A stretch of DNA of 64,000 nt from an uncultured Clostridia bacterium (GTDB lineage Bacteria; Bacillota; Clostridia; Oscillospirales; Ruminococcaceae), in assembly GCA_944387885.1 (NCBI GenBank), contig CALXGR010000002.1, positions 1 to 64,000 of the forward strand, written 5' to 3'. The notes under the pieces were generated by a model. The model worked only from the letters and a program-made list of their open reading frames with translations, ran no database searches and was not told the origin of the DNA. Below are positions 17,380-25,156 of this stretch, piece by piece. How positions within the stretch are numbered: the first letter of the stretch is position 1; each line of letters begins with the position of its first letter. The position numbers and the translations under genes are program-made.

Positions 17380-18118
17380 AAAGGCCTGGCCGGTCCTTTT
17401 CTGGGTGGCGGTGTGGCAGCTGCTGGCCCTGGCTATCGGACATACCATTCTGTTGCCGGGTCCCTGGGAGGTGCTGAAAGCTCTGGTGGAGCTGGTACCT
17501 CAGGGAGAGTTCTGGGCCAGAATCGGATACAGCGGCCTGAGGATCCTGTCAGGATTCTTTCTGGGGCTGGCGGCAGCTGCCGCCCTGGCGGGCATCAACC
17601 ACTGGCTGCCCTGGACTGTGCAGCTCACCCGGCCTCCTCTCCAGTTTATCAAAGCGGCGCCGGTGGCGGGATTTATCATCCTGGCCCTGCTTTGGGTGGG
17701 GAGCCGGAACCTGGCAGTGCTGATCAGTTTCCTTATGGTGCTGCCGGTGCTTTACGGCGCTATCCAGGGAGGAATGGAGAAGGTGGACCGGCAGCTGCTG
17801 GAAATGGCCCGGGTGTATCGGATGCCTTTGTCCCGGCAGCTGGTCCATATCTGGCTGCCCGGACTGTTGCCCTCTTTCCGACAGGGATGCGGGGTAGCGC
17901 TGGGCCTTTGCTGGAAAAGCGGCATCGCTGCGGAAGTCATTGGATTGCCGGCAGGAAGCATGGGGGACGCCCTCTATCAGGCCAAAATCACCCTGAATAT
18001 CCCCCAGGTGTTTGCCTGGACCCTGGTGATCATCCTGATTTCCTTTGCCTTTGAGAAGGGAGTTCTCTGGATTTTGGACCGGGTGACTGCCCCCTTTGCA
18101 ATGGAGGTAAAAGGATGA
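17366..18118 (+). CDS. ABC importer permease (SsuC/TauC-like)
   Basis: About 250 residues, BPD_transp_1 family, with six hydrophobic segments and a cytoplasmic EAA-type loop (MEKVDRQLLEMARVYRMPLSRQLVHIWLP region). LPGPWEVLKALVEL is typical of SsuC/ThiX-type permeases. The start is uncertain: TTG at 17366 gives MQLLKKAWPVLF and overlaps the lipoprotein gene by 14 bases; an ATG at 17312 would overlap by 68 bases and add a non-conserved, proline-rich head. Neither has a strong ribosome site, so translation is probably coupled to the lipoprotein gene. The stop overlaps the next start (ATGA). Confidence 0.88.
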   Translation: MQLLKKAWPVLFWVAVWQLLALAIGHTILLPGPWEVLKALVELVPQGEFWARIGYSGLRILSGFFLGLAAAAALAGINHWLPWTVQLTRPPLQFIKAAPVAGFIILALLWVGSRNLAVLISFLMVLPVLYGAIQGGMEKVDRQLLEMARVYRMPLSRQLVHIWLPGLLPSFRQGCGVALGLCWKSGIAAEVIGLPAGSMGDALYQAKITLNIPQVFAWTLVIILISFAFEKGVLWILDRVTAPFAMEVKG

Positions 18119-18672
18119 GAACGGAACACCTTTGGAAAAGTTATGAGGGCCGCCCCATCCTTCGGGACCTGACCCTCTTTATTGACAGCCCCACCCTCCT
18201 GACAGGACCCAGCGGGGAAGGAAAGACCACTCTTCTCCGGCTTCTTCTGGGGCTGGAGGAACCTGACCAGGGACGGGTATTTCTGGAAGGAAAACCGGGA
18301 GTGGTATTCCAGGAGGACAGACTGATTCCTCACCTGACCCCGGAGCAGAATATCCGGCTGACCGCCGGAAGGGAGATTCCGGACCAGGAACTGGAAGAAG
18401 GGTTCCGGGCTCTTTCCCTGGGAAGGGAAGTGCAGTCTCAGCCTGCTGCCCGTCTCAGCGGGGGAGAAAAGCGAAGGGTGGCGCTTCTCCGGGCGCTCCT
18501 TTGCCGGGCGGGCTGCCTTCTTCTGGATGAACCCTTTACCGGACTGGACCCGGAGACAGGAGCCCGTGCGGCGGACTTCACCCGGCAGAAGGTGGGCCAG
18601 AGGCCCTGCCTGCTGGTTTGTCACGACCGGGAATTGGCAGCCCGGCTGGGCTGGCCGGAAATCAGGCTCTAA
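18115..18672 (+). CDS. ABC importer ATPase (SsuB-like, short form)
   Basis: 185 residues, shorter than the usual 240-260 of SsuB/TauB proteins. Walker A GPSGEGKTT, Q-loop VVFQEDRLIPHLT, signature LSGGEKRR, Walker B CLLLDEPFTGLD and switch His in LLVCHDREL are all present, so it should be active; what is missing is the C-terminal tail after the H-loop. Overlaps the permease stop by 4 bases (ATGA). Completes the three-gene importer; a terminator follows. Confidence 0.92.
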   Translation: MRTEHLWKSYEGRPILRDLTLFIDSPTLLTGPSGEGKTTLLRLLLGLEEPDQGRVFLEGKPGVVFQEDRLIPHLTPEQNIRLTAGREIPDQELEEGFRALSLGREVQSQPAARLSGGEKRRVALLRALLCRAGCLLLDEPFTGLDPETGARAADFTRQKVGQRPCLLVCHDRELAARLGWPEIRL

Positions 18673-18684
18673 GCTATGTCAAAA

Positions 18685-18724
18685 TAAAAAAGACCCGTTT
18701 CCAATAAAGGAAACGGGTCTTTGA
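18685..18724. terminator. Bidirectional terminator
   Basis: AAAAGACCCGTTTCC pairs with GGAAACGGGTCTTT across a 6-base loop; serves the importer operon and the convergent PRTase-like gene. Confidence 0.9.
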
Positions 18725-18728
18725 AATT

Positions 18729-19364
18729 TTAAAGGGCGCTGTATCCGTAGCTGTTTACCAGGGCATCCAGCTTCTGTCCCTTCTTGCAGAGGGGGCAGTT
18801 GAGGGAGTCGTAGCTTTCGTAGTCGGGCAGGTCCCGTAAATCAAAGATAGACTGCACCGGGAACCCGCAGGCCTCGTCCAGCATACTGTAAATGCTGCAA
18901 ACCCCTACCGGGTTGCCGCCATAATAACGAATGGCTTCCACGCTCCGCTTAATGGTGTAGCCGGTGCTGACGCTGGCAGCCAGAATGAGAACATGCTTGC
19001 CGGCAATGGCGTGCTTGAGATTGTCCCGGAACATAAGCTGGTTATTGTTGTTGTTTTCCGGTTCCACCACATAAATGCTGTGATGACTGTTGATGCTCAG
19101 GAAGCCGCTCTTGGTCAGCTCGTGGGCCAGGAATGCTCCAATGAGCCCTGTGCCGTCCAGGCAAAAGATGGTGTCGATGATGGTGTTGGTGCTGTAGTGG
19201 GTGGAAAGCTCCAAAGCAGCGGCCCGAGCGTCGCTGAGCCGGGTCTTCTGGTCGGTCACGTCCACATAGTAGTTGATGTGGCTGTGGTTGGTGGCGAAGT
19301 GGCCGTGGGCTACTTTCAGGTATACTTTTCCTTTGCGGGTGGGCAGCTTGACGGTATTGATCAT
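18729..19364 (-). CDS. Orotate-phosphoribosyltransferase-like protein with altered PRPP motif
   Basis: 211 residues. General plan of a type I phosphoribosyltransferase: a beta strand with IDTIFCLDGTGLIGAFLA in the middle, then the position of the PRPP-binding loop, LILAASVSTGYTIKRS (about residues 126-141), and a C-terminal CPLCKKGQKLDALVN tail (Cys190, Cys193). In catalytic members the PRPP loop carries two acidic residues (VDDVxTTG); here they are Ala-Ala. The residue pair normally holds the ribose hydroxyls of PRPP, so activity may be lost or changed. Start: ATG behind GGGAGGAAAATCAG. Alternatives: a regulatory PRTase-like protein (compare PurR, which also has a PRTase fold) or a divergent enzyme. 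Confidence 0.7.
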   Translation of the reverse strand: MINTVKLPTRKGKVYLKVAHGHFATNHSHINYYVDVTDQKTRLSDARAAALELSTHYSTNTIIDTIFCLDGTGLIGAFLAHELTKSGFLSINSHHSIYVVEPENNNNNQLMFRDNLKHAIAGKHVLILAASVSTGYTIKRSVEAIRYYGGNPVGVCSIYSMLDEACGFPVQSIFDLRDLPDYESYDSLNCPLCKKGQKLDALVNSYGYSAL

Positions 19365-19518
19365 CTGATTTTCCTCCCAAACACAAAAAGGAATTTTCCC
19401 CCGGAGGAGAAAAAACCTTTTTTTTATTGTACTATGAATGAACGGGAAAAAACAAGAACTGGAATATCCAAAATTTGGAAGAAAAGTTTAGTAAAAGATA
19501 CAAGAAATGGGGAAATAA

Positions 19519-19548
19519 AAAACGGGCAGCAGAAATTTTCTGCTGCCC
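19519..19548 (-). terminator. Terminator of rny
   Basis: CGGGCAGCAGAAA pairs with its complement across a tiny loop; on the minus strand the hairpin is followed by TTTTTTATTT. Confidence 0.9.
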
Positions 19549-19566
19549 GGAAATGATTCGGGAAAC

Positions 19567-21120
19567 TTATTTGGCAAACTCTACGGCCCGGCTTTCCCGG
19601 ATTACATTTACCTTGATCTGACCGGGATAATCCAGCTCATCCTCGATTTTCTTGGTAATGCTCCGGGCCAGCAGGATCAGGCTGTCGTCATTGATCTGGT
19701 CGGGCTTGACCATGATCCGAACCTCACGGCCGGCCTGAACGGCAAAGGCGCTTTCCACGCCCTCAAAGCTGCAGCTGATTTCTTCCAGGTTCTCCAGACG
19801 CTTGATATAGCTTTCCAGATTCTCCCGGCGAGCTCCGGGACGGGCGGCGCTGATGGCGTCAGCGGCCATAACAATGAAGGCCAGGGGAGTCTTGGGCTCC
19901 ACATCGTTGTGATGGGCTTCCACTGCATGGATAACGGCGGGATTCTCCTTGTACTTCCGGCAGATGTCCACGCCGATCTGTACATGGCTGCCTTCGATTT
20001 CGTGGTCAAGAGCCTTGCCGATATCGTGGAGCAGACCGGCACGGCGGGCCTGCTGTACATTCAGACCCATTTCAGCTGCCATAAGACCGCTGAGCCAGGC
20101 TACCTCCACACTGTGGTTGAGCACGTTCTGGCCAAAGCTGGTGCGGTATTTCAGCCGTCCGATCAGCTTGGTCAGGTCGGGATGGAGACTGTGGATTCCC
20201 AGCTCCATAACGGCGTGTTCGCCGTCCCGCTTCATCTGCATTTCCAGATCCCGGCGGCACTTCTCCACCACTTCCTCGATCCGGGCGGGGTGGATACGGC
20301 CGTCCCCGATCAGCTTTTCCAGGGCCATCCGGGCAACTTCCCGGCGGGTCTGGTCGAAGCTGGAAAGGGTAATGGCTTCGGGGGTGTCATCAATGATCAG
20401 GTCTACACCGGTGGCGGTTTCCAGAGCCCGGATGTTCCGGCCCTCACGGCCAATGATGCGGCCCTTCATCTCGTCACTGGGCAGGCTCACTACGCTGACA
20501 GTGGCGTCGCTGCTGTGATCAGCGGCGCAGCGGGCAATGGCCTGACCGATGATCTTCCGGGCCATGGTTTCGGCTTCGTCCTTCAGATTGGTCTCATAGG
20601 CGGCCACCCGCATGGCCTTTTCGTGGACCAGTTCCTCGTCCAGCTTGGCCAGAAGCACCTCTTTGGCGTCATCCTGGGTCATGCCGGCGATGGTTTCCAG
20701 CTTATCCATCTGGCGGGCTTTGATCTGCTCCACCTCATCCAGCCGGGCTTCCACCAGCTGAGAGCGGCTTTTCAGATCCTCTTCCTTCTTTTCCAGGGCG
20801 GCAGTCTTCCGGTCCAGGTTCTCTTCCTTCTGGTTGAGACGGTTCTCCTGGCGGCTGATCTCGCTCCGCCGCTCCTTGATTTCCTTGTCGGCTTCCGCAC
20901 GCAGCTTGAAGGCCTGTTCCTTGGCTTCCACTACGGCTTCCTTGCGTTTCTGGCTGGCGGTTTTAATGGCGTCGTTGACGATGCGCTTTGCTTCCTCTTC
21001 GGCACTGCCGATCATGCTCTCTGCTTCGGTCTGGCGTTTTCTGTAACCAAAGCGAAAGCAGACGTAACTGGAAACGATTGCGGCAACGACAGCCAGGCCA
21101 GCAATGATCCATGCTGTCAT
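19567..21120 (-). CDS. rny: Ribonuclease Y
   Basis: 517 residues, the usual length (about 520). N-terminal membrane helix (residues 3-25), a long charged coiled coil to about residue 190, a KH RNA-binding domain with [15 protein letters not shown], and an HD metal-phosphohydrolase domain with [16 protein letters not shown] and [10 protein letters not shown]. Rny is the membrane-anchored endoribonuclease that starts bulk mRNA decay in Firmicutes and anchors the degradosome. Start: ATG behind GAGGAGTGACAACC. Single-gene unit with its own terminator. Confidence 0.97.
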   Translation of the reverse strand: MTAWIIAGLAVVAAIVSSYVCFRFGYRKRQTEAESMIGSAEEEAKRIVNDAIKTASQKRKEAVVEAKEQAFKLRAEADKEIKERRSEISRQENRLNQKEENLDRKTAALEKKEEDLKSRSQLVEARLDEVEQIKARQMDKLETIAGMTQDDAKEVLLAKLDEELVHEKAMRVAAYETNLKDEAETMARKIIGQAIARCAADHSSDATVSVVSLPSDEMKGRIIGREGRNIRALETATGVDLIIDDTPEAITLSSFDQTRREVARMALEKLIGDGRIHPARIEEVVEKCRRDLEMQMKRDGEHAVMELGIHSLHPDLTKLIGRLKYRTSFGQNVLNHSVEVAWLSGLMAAEMGLNVQQARRAGLLHDIGKALDHEIEGSHVQIGVDICRKYKENPAVIHAVEAHHNDVEPKTPLAFIVMAADAISAARPGARRENLESYIKRLENLEEISCSFEGVESAFAVQAGREVRIMVKPDQINDDSLILLARSITKKIEDELDYPGQIKVNVIRESRAVEFAK

Positions 21121-21454
21121 TGGTTGTCACTCCTCAAAATTCATTGGAGAGCGCACCGTTTTGGTCAGTTCCATCTGCTTGATTTTAAACGCAGTGATTC
21201 CTTTTTCAGGGCATAATACGCCCGGTCTTTATTATCCGAAAACCGGCCCGGGGCCGGGAAAAATAAACACAAAAATCTATAGAACCATTCTCCCGGCCGC
21301 CCCTGAAAACAGGCGGAAAACCAGGGAAAAGCAAATCCAAAACAGTACGCTCATTAGTACCTACTTAATATATTAAACGGCACAAAGAGGATTGTCAAGG
21401 AAAACTGTAAATACTTTGTAAGGGCCCAGAACAGGAAATTTCTTGGGTTTCCCG
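21121..21454. other. Intergenic stretch between rny and the thrS T-box leader
   Basis: No gene seen. It holds the rny 5' leader on the minus strand (GC-rich inverted repeat CCGGCCC/GGGCCGG near 21244-21258) and an AT-rich stretch near 21355-21375. No promoter could be assigned to rny with confidence. Confidence 0.4.
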
Positions 21455-21483
21455 TTGACAAGGCGGAGAAAAGGGACTATAGT
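21455..21483 (+). promoter_or_regulatory. Promoter of thrS
   Basis: Consensus TTGACA (21455-21460), 17-base spacer, TATAGT (21478-21483). Transcription should start near 21490, giving a leader of about 300 bases. Confidence 0.85.
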
Positions 21484-21489
21484 AATGGT

Positions 21490-21757
21490 AATCATCCATC
21501 TCGACAAATGCGTGGAAACAGACAAGATTTTTGCCATAACAAGGCAACAGAGAGGGCTGCACTTTGGTGCAAGCAGCCTTACCTTGGGGCGGAAATTACC
21601 ACTGGTGAGCAGCAGGGGAGAACCCCTGCCGGGCAGGCCCGTTACAGCCGGAATGAGTGGCGCATGGCCCCCAAGGTCCAGGCGCAATCAGGGTGGAACC
21701 GTGGAGCTATTGAACGCTTCATCCCGTTATGCAGTGCGGGATGGAGCGTATTTTTTT
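21490..21757 (+). ncRNA. T-box leader (threonine) upstream of thrS
   Basis: The T-box sequence AGGGTGGAACCGTGGA lies at 21690-21705 and is followed by an intrinsic terminator (21714-21749, 13-base-pair stem, then TTTTTTT). Upstream is a long structured stem I region with the GAGAG motif near 21550. The specifier is probably ACC (Thr) in the segment GAAATTACCACTGG near 21593-21606; I could not fold it to be sure. Uncharged tRNA-Thr would stabilise the antiterminator and let transcription enter thrS. A reading frame that extends thrS upstream through this region is not a protein N-terminus. Confidence 0.92.
21714..21757 (+). terminator. T-box terminator hairpin
   Basis: ACGCTTCATCCCG pairs with CGGGATGGAGCGT (one G-U) across a 10-base loop, followed by seven T. 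It competes with the antiterminator formed by the T-box bulge. Confidence 0.9.
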
Positions 21758-21789
21758 GCCCTCTACAGGGCCGGAAAGGAGAAATTGTT

Positions 21790-23691
21790 ATGGTAAATGT
21801 AGATTTGAAAGGAACTGTCCGTCAGGTAGAGGCGGGCACTACCGTGGCTGATATTGCCAAGAGCATTGGCATGGGCCTGTACAAGGCCGCTACCAGCGCC
21901 AAGCTGGACGGAGAACTGGTGGACCTTCGCACTCCCGTGGAGAAGGACTGCAAGCTGGAGATTCTCACCTTTGAGGACGAGGAGGGCAAGCATGCCTTCT
22001 GGCACACCACTGCTCATATTATGGCTCAGGCCGTGCAGCGGCTGTTCCCCGGCACCAAGTTCGGTATCGGCCCTGCCCTGGAGGACGGCTTCTATTATGA
22101 TATGAAGGGGGAGCGTCCCTTCTCCACCGAGGACTTTGCTGCCATCGAGGCTGAGATGAAGAAGATCGTCAAGGCTGACATTCCGGTAGAAAAGCGGTTC
22201 ATTACCCTGGAGGAAGGCCGTGAGATTTTTGCCGGCCAGGACTACAAGCTGGAACTGCTGGAAGAGTACGCCGAAAAGGGCTGGCAGCTCTCCATCTATA
22301 CCCAGGATGACTTCACCGACCTGTGCGCCGGTCCTCACCTCATGAGCACCGGTTCTGTCAAGGCCATCAAGCTGACCAAGGCTTCCTCCGCTTACTGGCG
22401 GGGCGATGCTTCCAAGGACAGCCTGACCCGTATCTACGGCATTTCCTTCCCCAAGGCTTCTCTGCTGGAGGAGTATCAGAAGCGGATGGAGGAAGCTGCA
22501 AAACGGGATCATCGGAAACTGGGTAAAGAACTCGGTCTCTTTGCTTTCCGGGATGAAGCTCCTGGTTTCCCCTTCTACCTGCCCAAGGGAATGATTCTCA
22601 AGAATACCCTGATTGACTACTGGCGGGAGGTTCATAAGAAGTGGGGCTACATGGAAATTTCCACTCCCCAGATTATGAAGAGAACTTTGTGGGAGACCTC
22701 CGGCCACTGGGATCACTATAAGGAGAATATGTATACCACCGTCATTGACGGAGAGGATTTCGCAATCAAGCCCATGAACTGCCCCGGCAGCATTCTGGTT
22801 TATGATTTGGAACCTCACTCCTACCGGGAACTGCCCCTGCGGTACGGAGAACTGGGCCTGGTTCATCGTCATGAACTCAGCGGCGCTCTCCACGGTATGT
22901 TCCGGGTACGGTGCTTTACCCAGGACGACGCCCACATCCTCCTGGCCAAAGACCAGATCAAGGACGAGGTAGTACGGATCGCCAGCCTGTTTGACGAGGT
23001 GTACAGTCTCTTCGGACTGCCTTACACCATTGAACTCTCCACCATGCCTGACGACCATATTGGCAGTGAGGCAGACTGGGAGGTGGCCACGAACGCTCTG
23101 GCCGATGCAATCACTTCCATTGGCAAGACCTATCAGGTCAACCCGGGTGACGGTGCCTTCTACGGCCCCAAGCTGGACTTCCATATTCAGGACTCCCTGG
23201 GACGGACTTGGCAGTGCGGCACCATCCAGCTGGATTATCAGCTGCCCGGCCGGTTTGATTTGACCTATAAGAACAGTGAAGGGGAAAAGGAATGCCCCGT
23301 TATGATTCACCGGGTCGTTTTTGGCTCTATTGAACGCTTCATCGGCATTCTGACCGAGCACTTTGCAGGAGCATTCCCCACCTGGCTGGCTCCCGTTCAG
23401 GCAGAGATTATTCCCATTACCGACCGTGCCCATGAGTATGCACATCAGCTGGAGGCTAAGCTGAATGCCTTGGGCATCCGTGCAGAAGGAGACTACCGCA
23501 GCGAGAAGATGGGCTACAAGATTCGGGAAGCCCAGCTCAAGAAGATTCCTTATATGCTGGTAGTAGGCGACAAGGAAGTGGAGGAAGGTACTGTTTCTGT
23601 CCGTGCCCGGAAAGAGGGCAAGGGCGGCACCATGACCGTGGACCAGTTCCTGAACCAGATCACCACCGAGATCCGCACCAAGGAAAAGTAA
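21790..23691 (+). CDS. thrS: Threonyl-tRNA synthetase
   Basis: 633 residues, normal length. N-terminal TGS domain (about 1-62), editing domain with the zinc-type His motif HTTAHIMAQ and TDLCAGPHL, class II catalytic core (motif 2 region LVHRHELSGALHGMFRVRCFTQDDAHI, motif 3 HRVVFGSIERFIGILTEHFAGAFPTWLAP) and anticodon-binding C-terminal domain. Charges tRNA-Thr and clears Ser-tRNA-Thr. Start: ATG at 21790 behind AAAGGAGAAATTGTT. Controlled by the T-box leader. The codons for SIERFI contain a 17-base exact match to the 5' arm of the leader terminator. Confidence 0.97.
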   Translation: MVNVDLKGTVRQVEAGTTVADIAKSIGMGLYKAATSAKLDGELVDLRTPVEKDCKLEILTFEDEEGKHAFWHTTAHIMAQAVQRLFPGTKFGIGPALEDGFYYDMKGERPFSTEDFAAIEAEMKKIVKADIPVEKRFITLEEGREIFAGQDYKLELLEEYAEKGWQLSIYTQDDFTDLCAGPHLMSTGSVKAIKLTKASSAYWRGDASKDSLTRIYGISFPKASLLEEYQKRMEEAAKRDHRKLGKELGLFAFRDEAPGFPFYLPKGMILKNTLIDYWREVHKKWGYMEISTPQIMKRTLWETSGHWDHYKENMYTTVIDGEDFAIKPMNCPGSILVYDLEPHSYRELPLRYGELGLVHRHELSGALHGMFRVRCFTQDDAHILLAKDQIKDEVVRIASLFDEVYSLFGLPYTIELSTMPDDHIGSEADWEVATNALADAITSIGKTYQVNPGDGAFYGPKLDFHIQDSLGRTWQCGTIQLDYQLPGRFDLTYKNSEGEKECPVMIHRVVFGSIERFIGILTEHFAGAFPTWLAPVQAEIIPITDRAHEYAHQLEAKLNALGIRAEGDYRSEKMGYKIREAQLKKIPYMLVVGDKEVEEGTVSVRARKEGKGGTMTVDQFLNQITTEIRTKEK

Positions 23692-23698
23692 TCAAATC

Positions 23699-23741
23699 TA
23701 AAAAGCCCCCTGTCCATCGGACAGGGGGCTTTTCTTTTTGA
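23699..23741. terminator. Bidirectional terminator after thrS
   Basis: AAAAAGCCCCCTGTCC pairs with GGACAGGGGGCTTTT across a short loop. Confidence 0.92.
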
Positions 23742-23748
23742 AAGCGGT

Positions 23749-24186
23749 TTATTTCAAGGCGTCGTATTCTTCCTGAGTCACAGGTTCCAGCCACTGATTG
23801 GAGGTCTCGGTGCCGGGAGCCTCAAAGGCAATGTGGGAGAACCAGCTGTCGGCTTTGGCCCCGTGCCAGTGCTTTACGTTGGCGGGAATGGTAATGACCG
23901 TGCCAGGGGTCAGGCTGACGGCTTCCTTTCCTTCCTCCTGATACCAGCCCTCTCCCGCAGTGCAGATAAGGATCTGTCCGCCGCCTTCCTTGGCCTTGTG
24001 AATGTGCCAGTTGTTCCGGCATCCCGGCTCAAAGGTCACATTAGCCAGAAAGACAGGGCATTGACCGGCCTGGGTAAGAGGGTTCAAATAGGACTTGCCC
24101 ACAAAGTAGGGGGCGTAGGCGGTGTTCTCCTGGCCCAGTCCAAAAACGTTTTCCTGGGCAAACTTTTCATAATCAGGCTGTTTCAT
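23749..24186 (-). CDS. Cupin-domain protein
   Basis: 145 residues forming one cupin barrel. Cupin motif 1 contains NNWHIHKAKEGGGQILICTAGEG, with two His and a Glu-type metal set, and motif 2 PGTVITIPANVKHWHGA adds a further His. Metal-binding small-molecule enzyme or sensor. It lies 13 bases after the carboxymuconolactone-decarboxylase-like gene; this pair (CMD + cupin) is frequently adjacent or fused in anaerobes. Start: ATG behind AAAGGAGACACC. The reaction is not known for this pairing. Confidence 0.85.
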   Translation of the reverse strand: MKQPDYEKFAQENVFGLGQENTAYAPYFVGKSYLNPLTQAGQCPVFLANVTFEPGCRNNWHIHKAKEGGGQILICTAGEGWYQEEGKEAVSLTPGTVITIPANVKHWHGAKADSWFSHIAFEAPGTETSNQWLEPVTQEEYDALK

Positions 24187-24199
24187 AAGGTGTCTCCTT

Positions 24200-24958
24200 T
24201 CAGTTGCTCAAAACTTCCCGCCCGGCATTCAAGGCGTTGAAAAGGCGGGGAATCCCCATGTAACCGCTGGCGTGGACCAGGGCACAGACCAGTTCTTCCC
24301 GGGTGTTGCCAGCTTTCAGGGCTCCTTCCAGATGGCTTTTGACCTGGAGGTCGGCTCCGCCCAGCGCAGCCAGCAGGACTACGGTGAGAAGTTCCCGGGT
24401 CTTACCGTCCAGCCCGGAGCGGGTACAGAAATCCCCGAAGCAGAGCTCGGTGAGGAACCGGGGGACGGCCTGGGAAAATTCTCCCGGAAGCCAAGTGTAC
24501 TTCTGGGCAATCTCGTCCCCATAAAGAGGAGTCTGGAGAGCCAGTCCTTTCTCATATCGCTCCTGAGAATCCTGAATGGTCCCCTGGGCGGGCAGGGGGA
24601 GGCTGATGTTATTCCGGGCAAAAACCTGGTTCATGGTCTGGATGGCATTGAGGGTCTTGGGAAATCCAATGAAGGGGGCGCACTGGTAGATGGCTTCCCG
24701 AATCTCCACCGGAGTGCAGCCGGCGTTCAGCCCGGCCTGAACATGGGCGTCCAGCTGGGGCAGGGTACTGAGGGTGGTCAGGACTGTAATGGTCACCAGC
24801 TCCCTCATCCGGTTGTCCAGGCTGCCCACATAGCACACATCACCAAAAATAAACCCCTGCAAAATCTGCATGAACTCGGGGTCTGTGCCCTCGTTCCCGG
24901 CGGCAGGAATATGGAAAAGTTCCTCCACCTTTTCTGCAGTTCGTTCTTTTCGATTCAT
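24200..24958 (-). CDS. Carboxymuconolactone decarboxylase/AhpD-like family protein, two domains
   Basis: 252 residues with two CMD repeats. Repeat 1 has LDNRMRELVTITVLTTLSTLPQL followed by HVQAGLNAGCTPVEIREAI; repeat 2 has LDGKTRELLTVVLLAALGGADLQVKSHLEGALKAGNTREEL. The CxxC pair of AhpD peroxidase reductases is absent (a single Cys in repeat 1), so a decarboxylase/lactonase-like or unknown role is more likely than peroxide reduction. Start: ATG behind GTGAGGTATTG. Upstream gene of the cupin pair. Confidence 0.88.
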   Translation of the reverse strand: MNRKERTAEKVEELFHIPAAGNEGTDPEFMQILQGFIFGDVCYVGSLDNRMRELVTITVLTTLSTLPQLDAHVQAGLNAGCTPVEIREAIYQCAPFIGFPKTLNAIQTMNQVFARNNISLPLPAQGTIQDSQERYEKGLALQTPLYGDEIAQKYTWLPGEFSQAVPRFLTELCFGDFCTRSGLDGKTRELLTVVLLAALGGADLQVKSHLEGALKAGNTREELVCALVHASGYMGIPRLFNALNAGREVLSN

Positions 24959-25110
24959 AGCAATACCTCACTTCCGTTGGGCTGGAAGGGGAAACGGCTC
25001 CCGTGCTCCGGCCATTCTGATTTTCCATTTCTATTATAAACAGGGGAAAAAGGGAAAGTCCAATACCTGTTTTTTATCCCGCCCCATTCATTCTGGGCAT
25101 AGAAAAAAGA

Positions 25111-25142
25111 AAAACCGGGAGAGAACCTATGTCTCTCCCGGC
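25111..25142 (-). terminator. Terminator of gltX
   Basis: CCGGGAGAGA pairs with TCTCTCCCGG; on the minus strand the hairpin is followed by TTTTTCTTTTTTC. Confidence 0.9.
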
Positions 25143-25156
25143 AGGGTATCAACCTA

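Noticed and set aside
21508-21789. N-terminal extension of ThrRS by about 94 residues
   Set aside because: This stretch is the T-box leader with the conserved T-box sequence and terminator; ThrRS starts normally at the SD-supported ATG at 21790.
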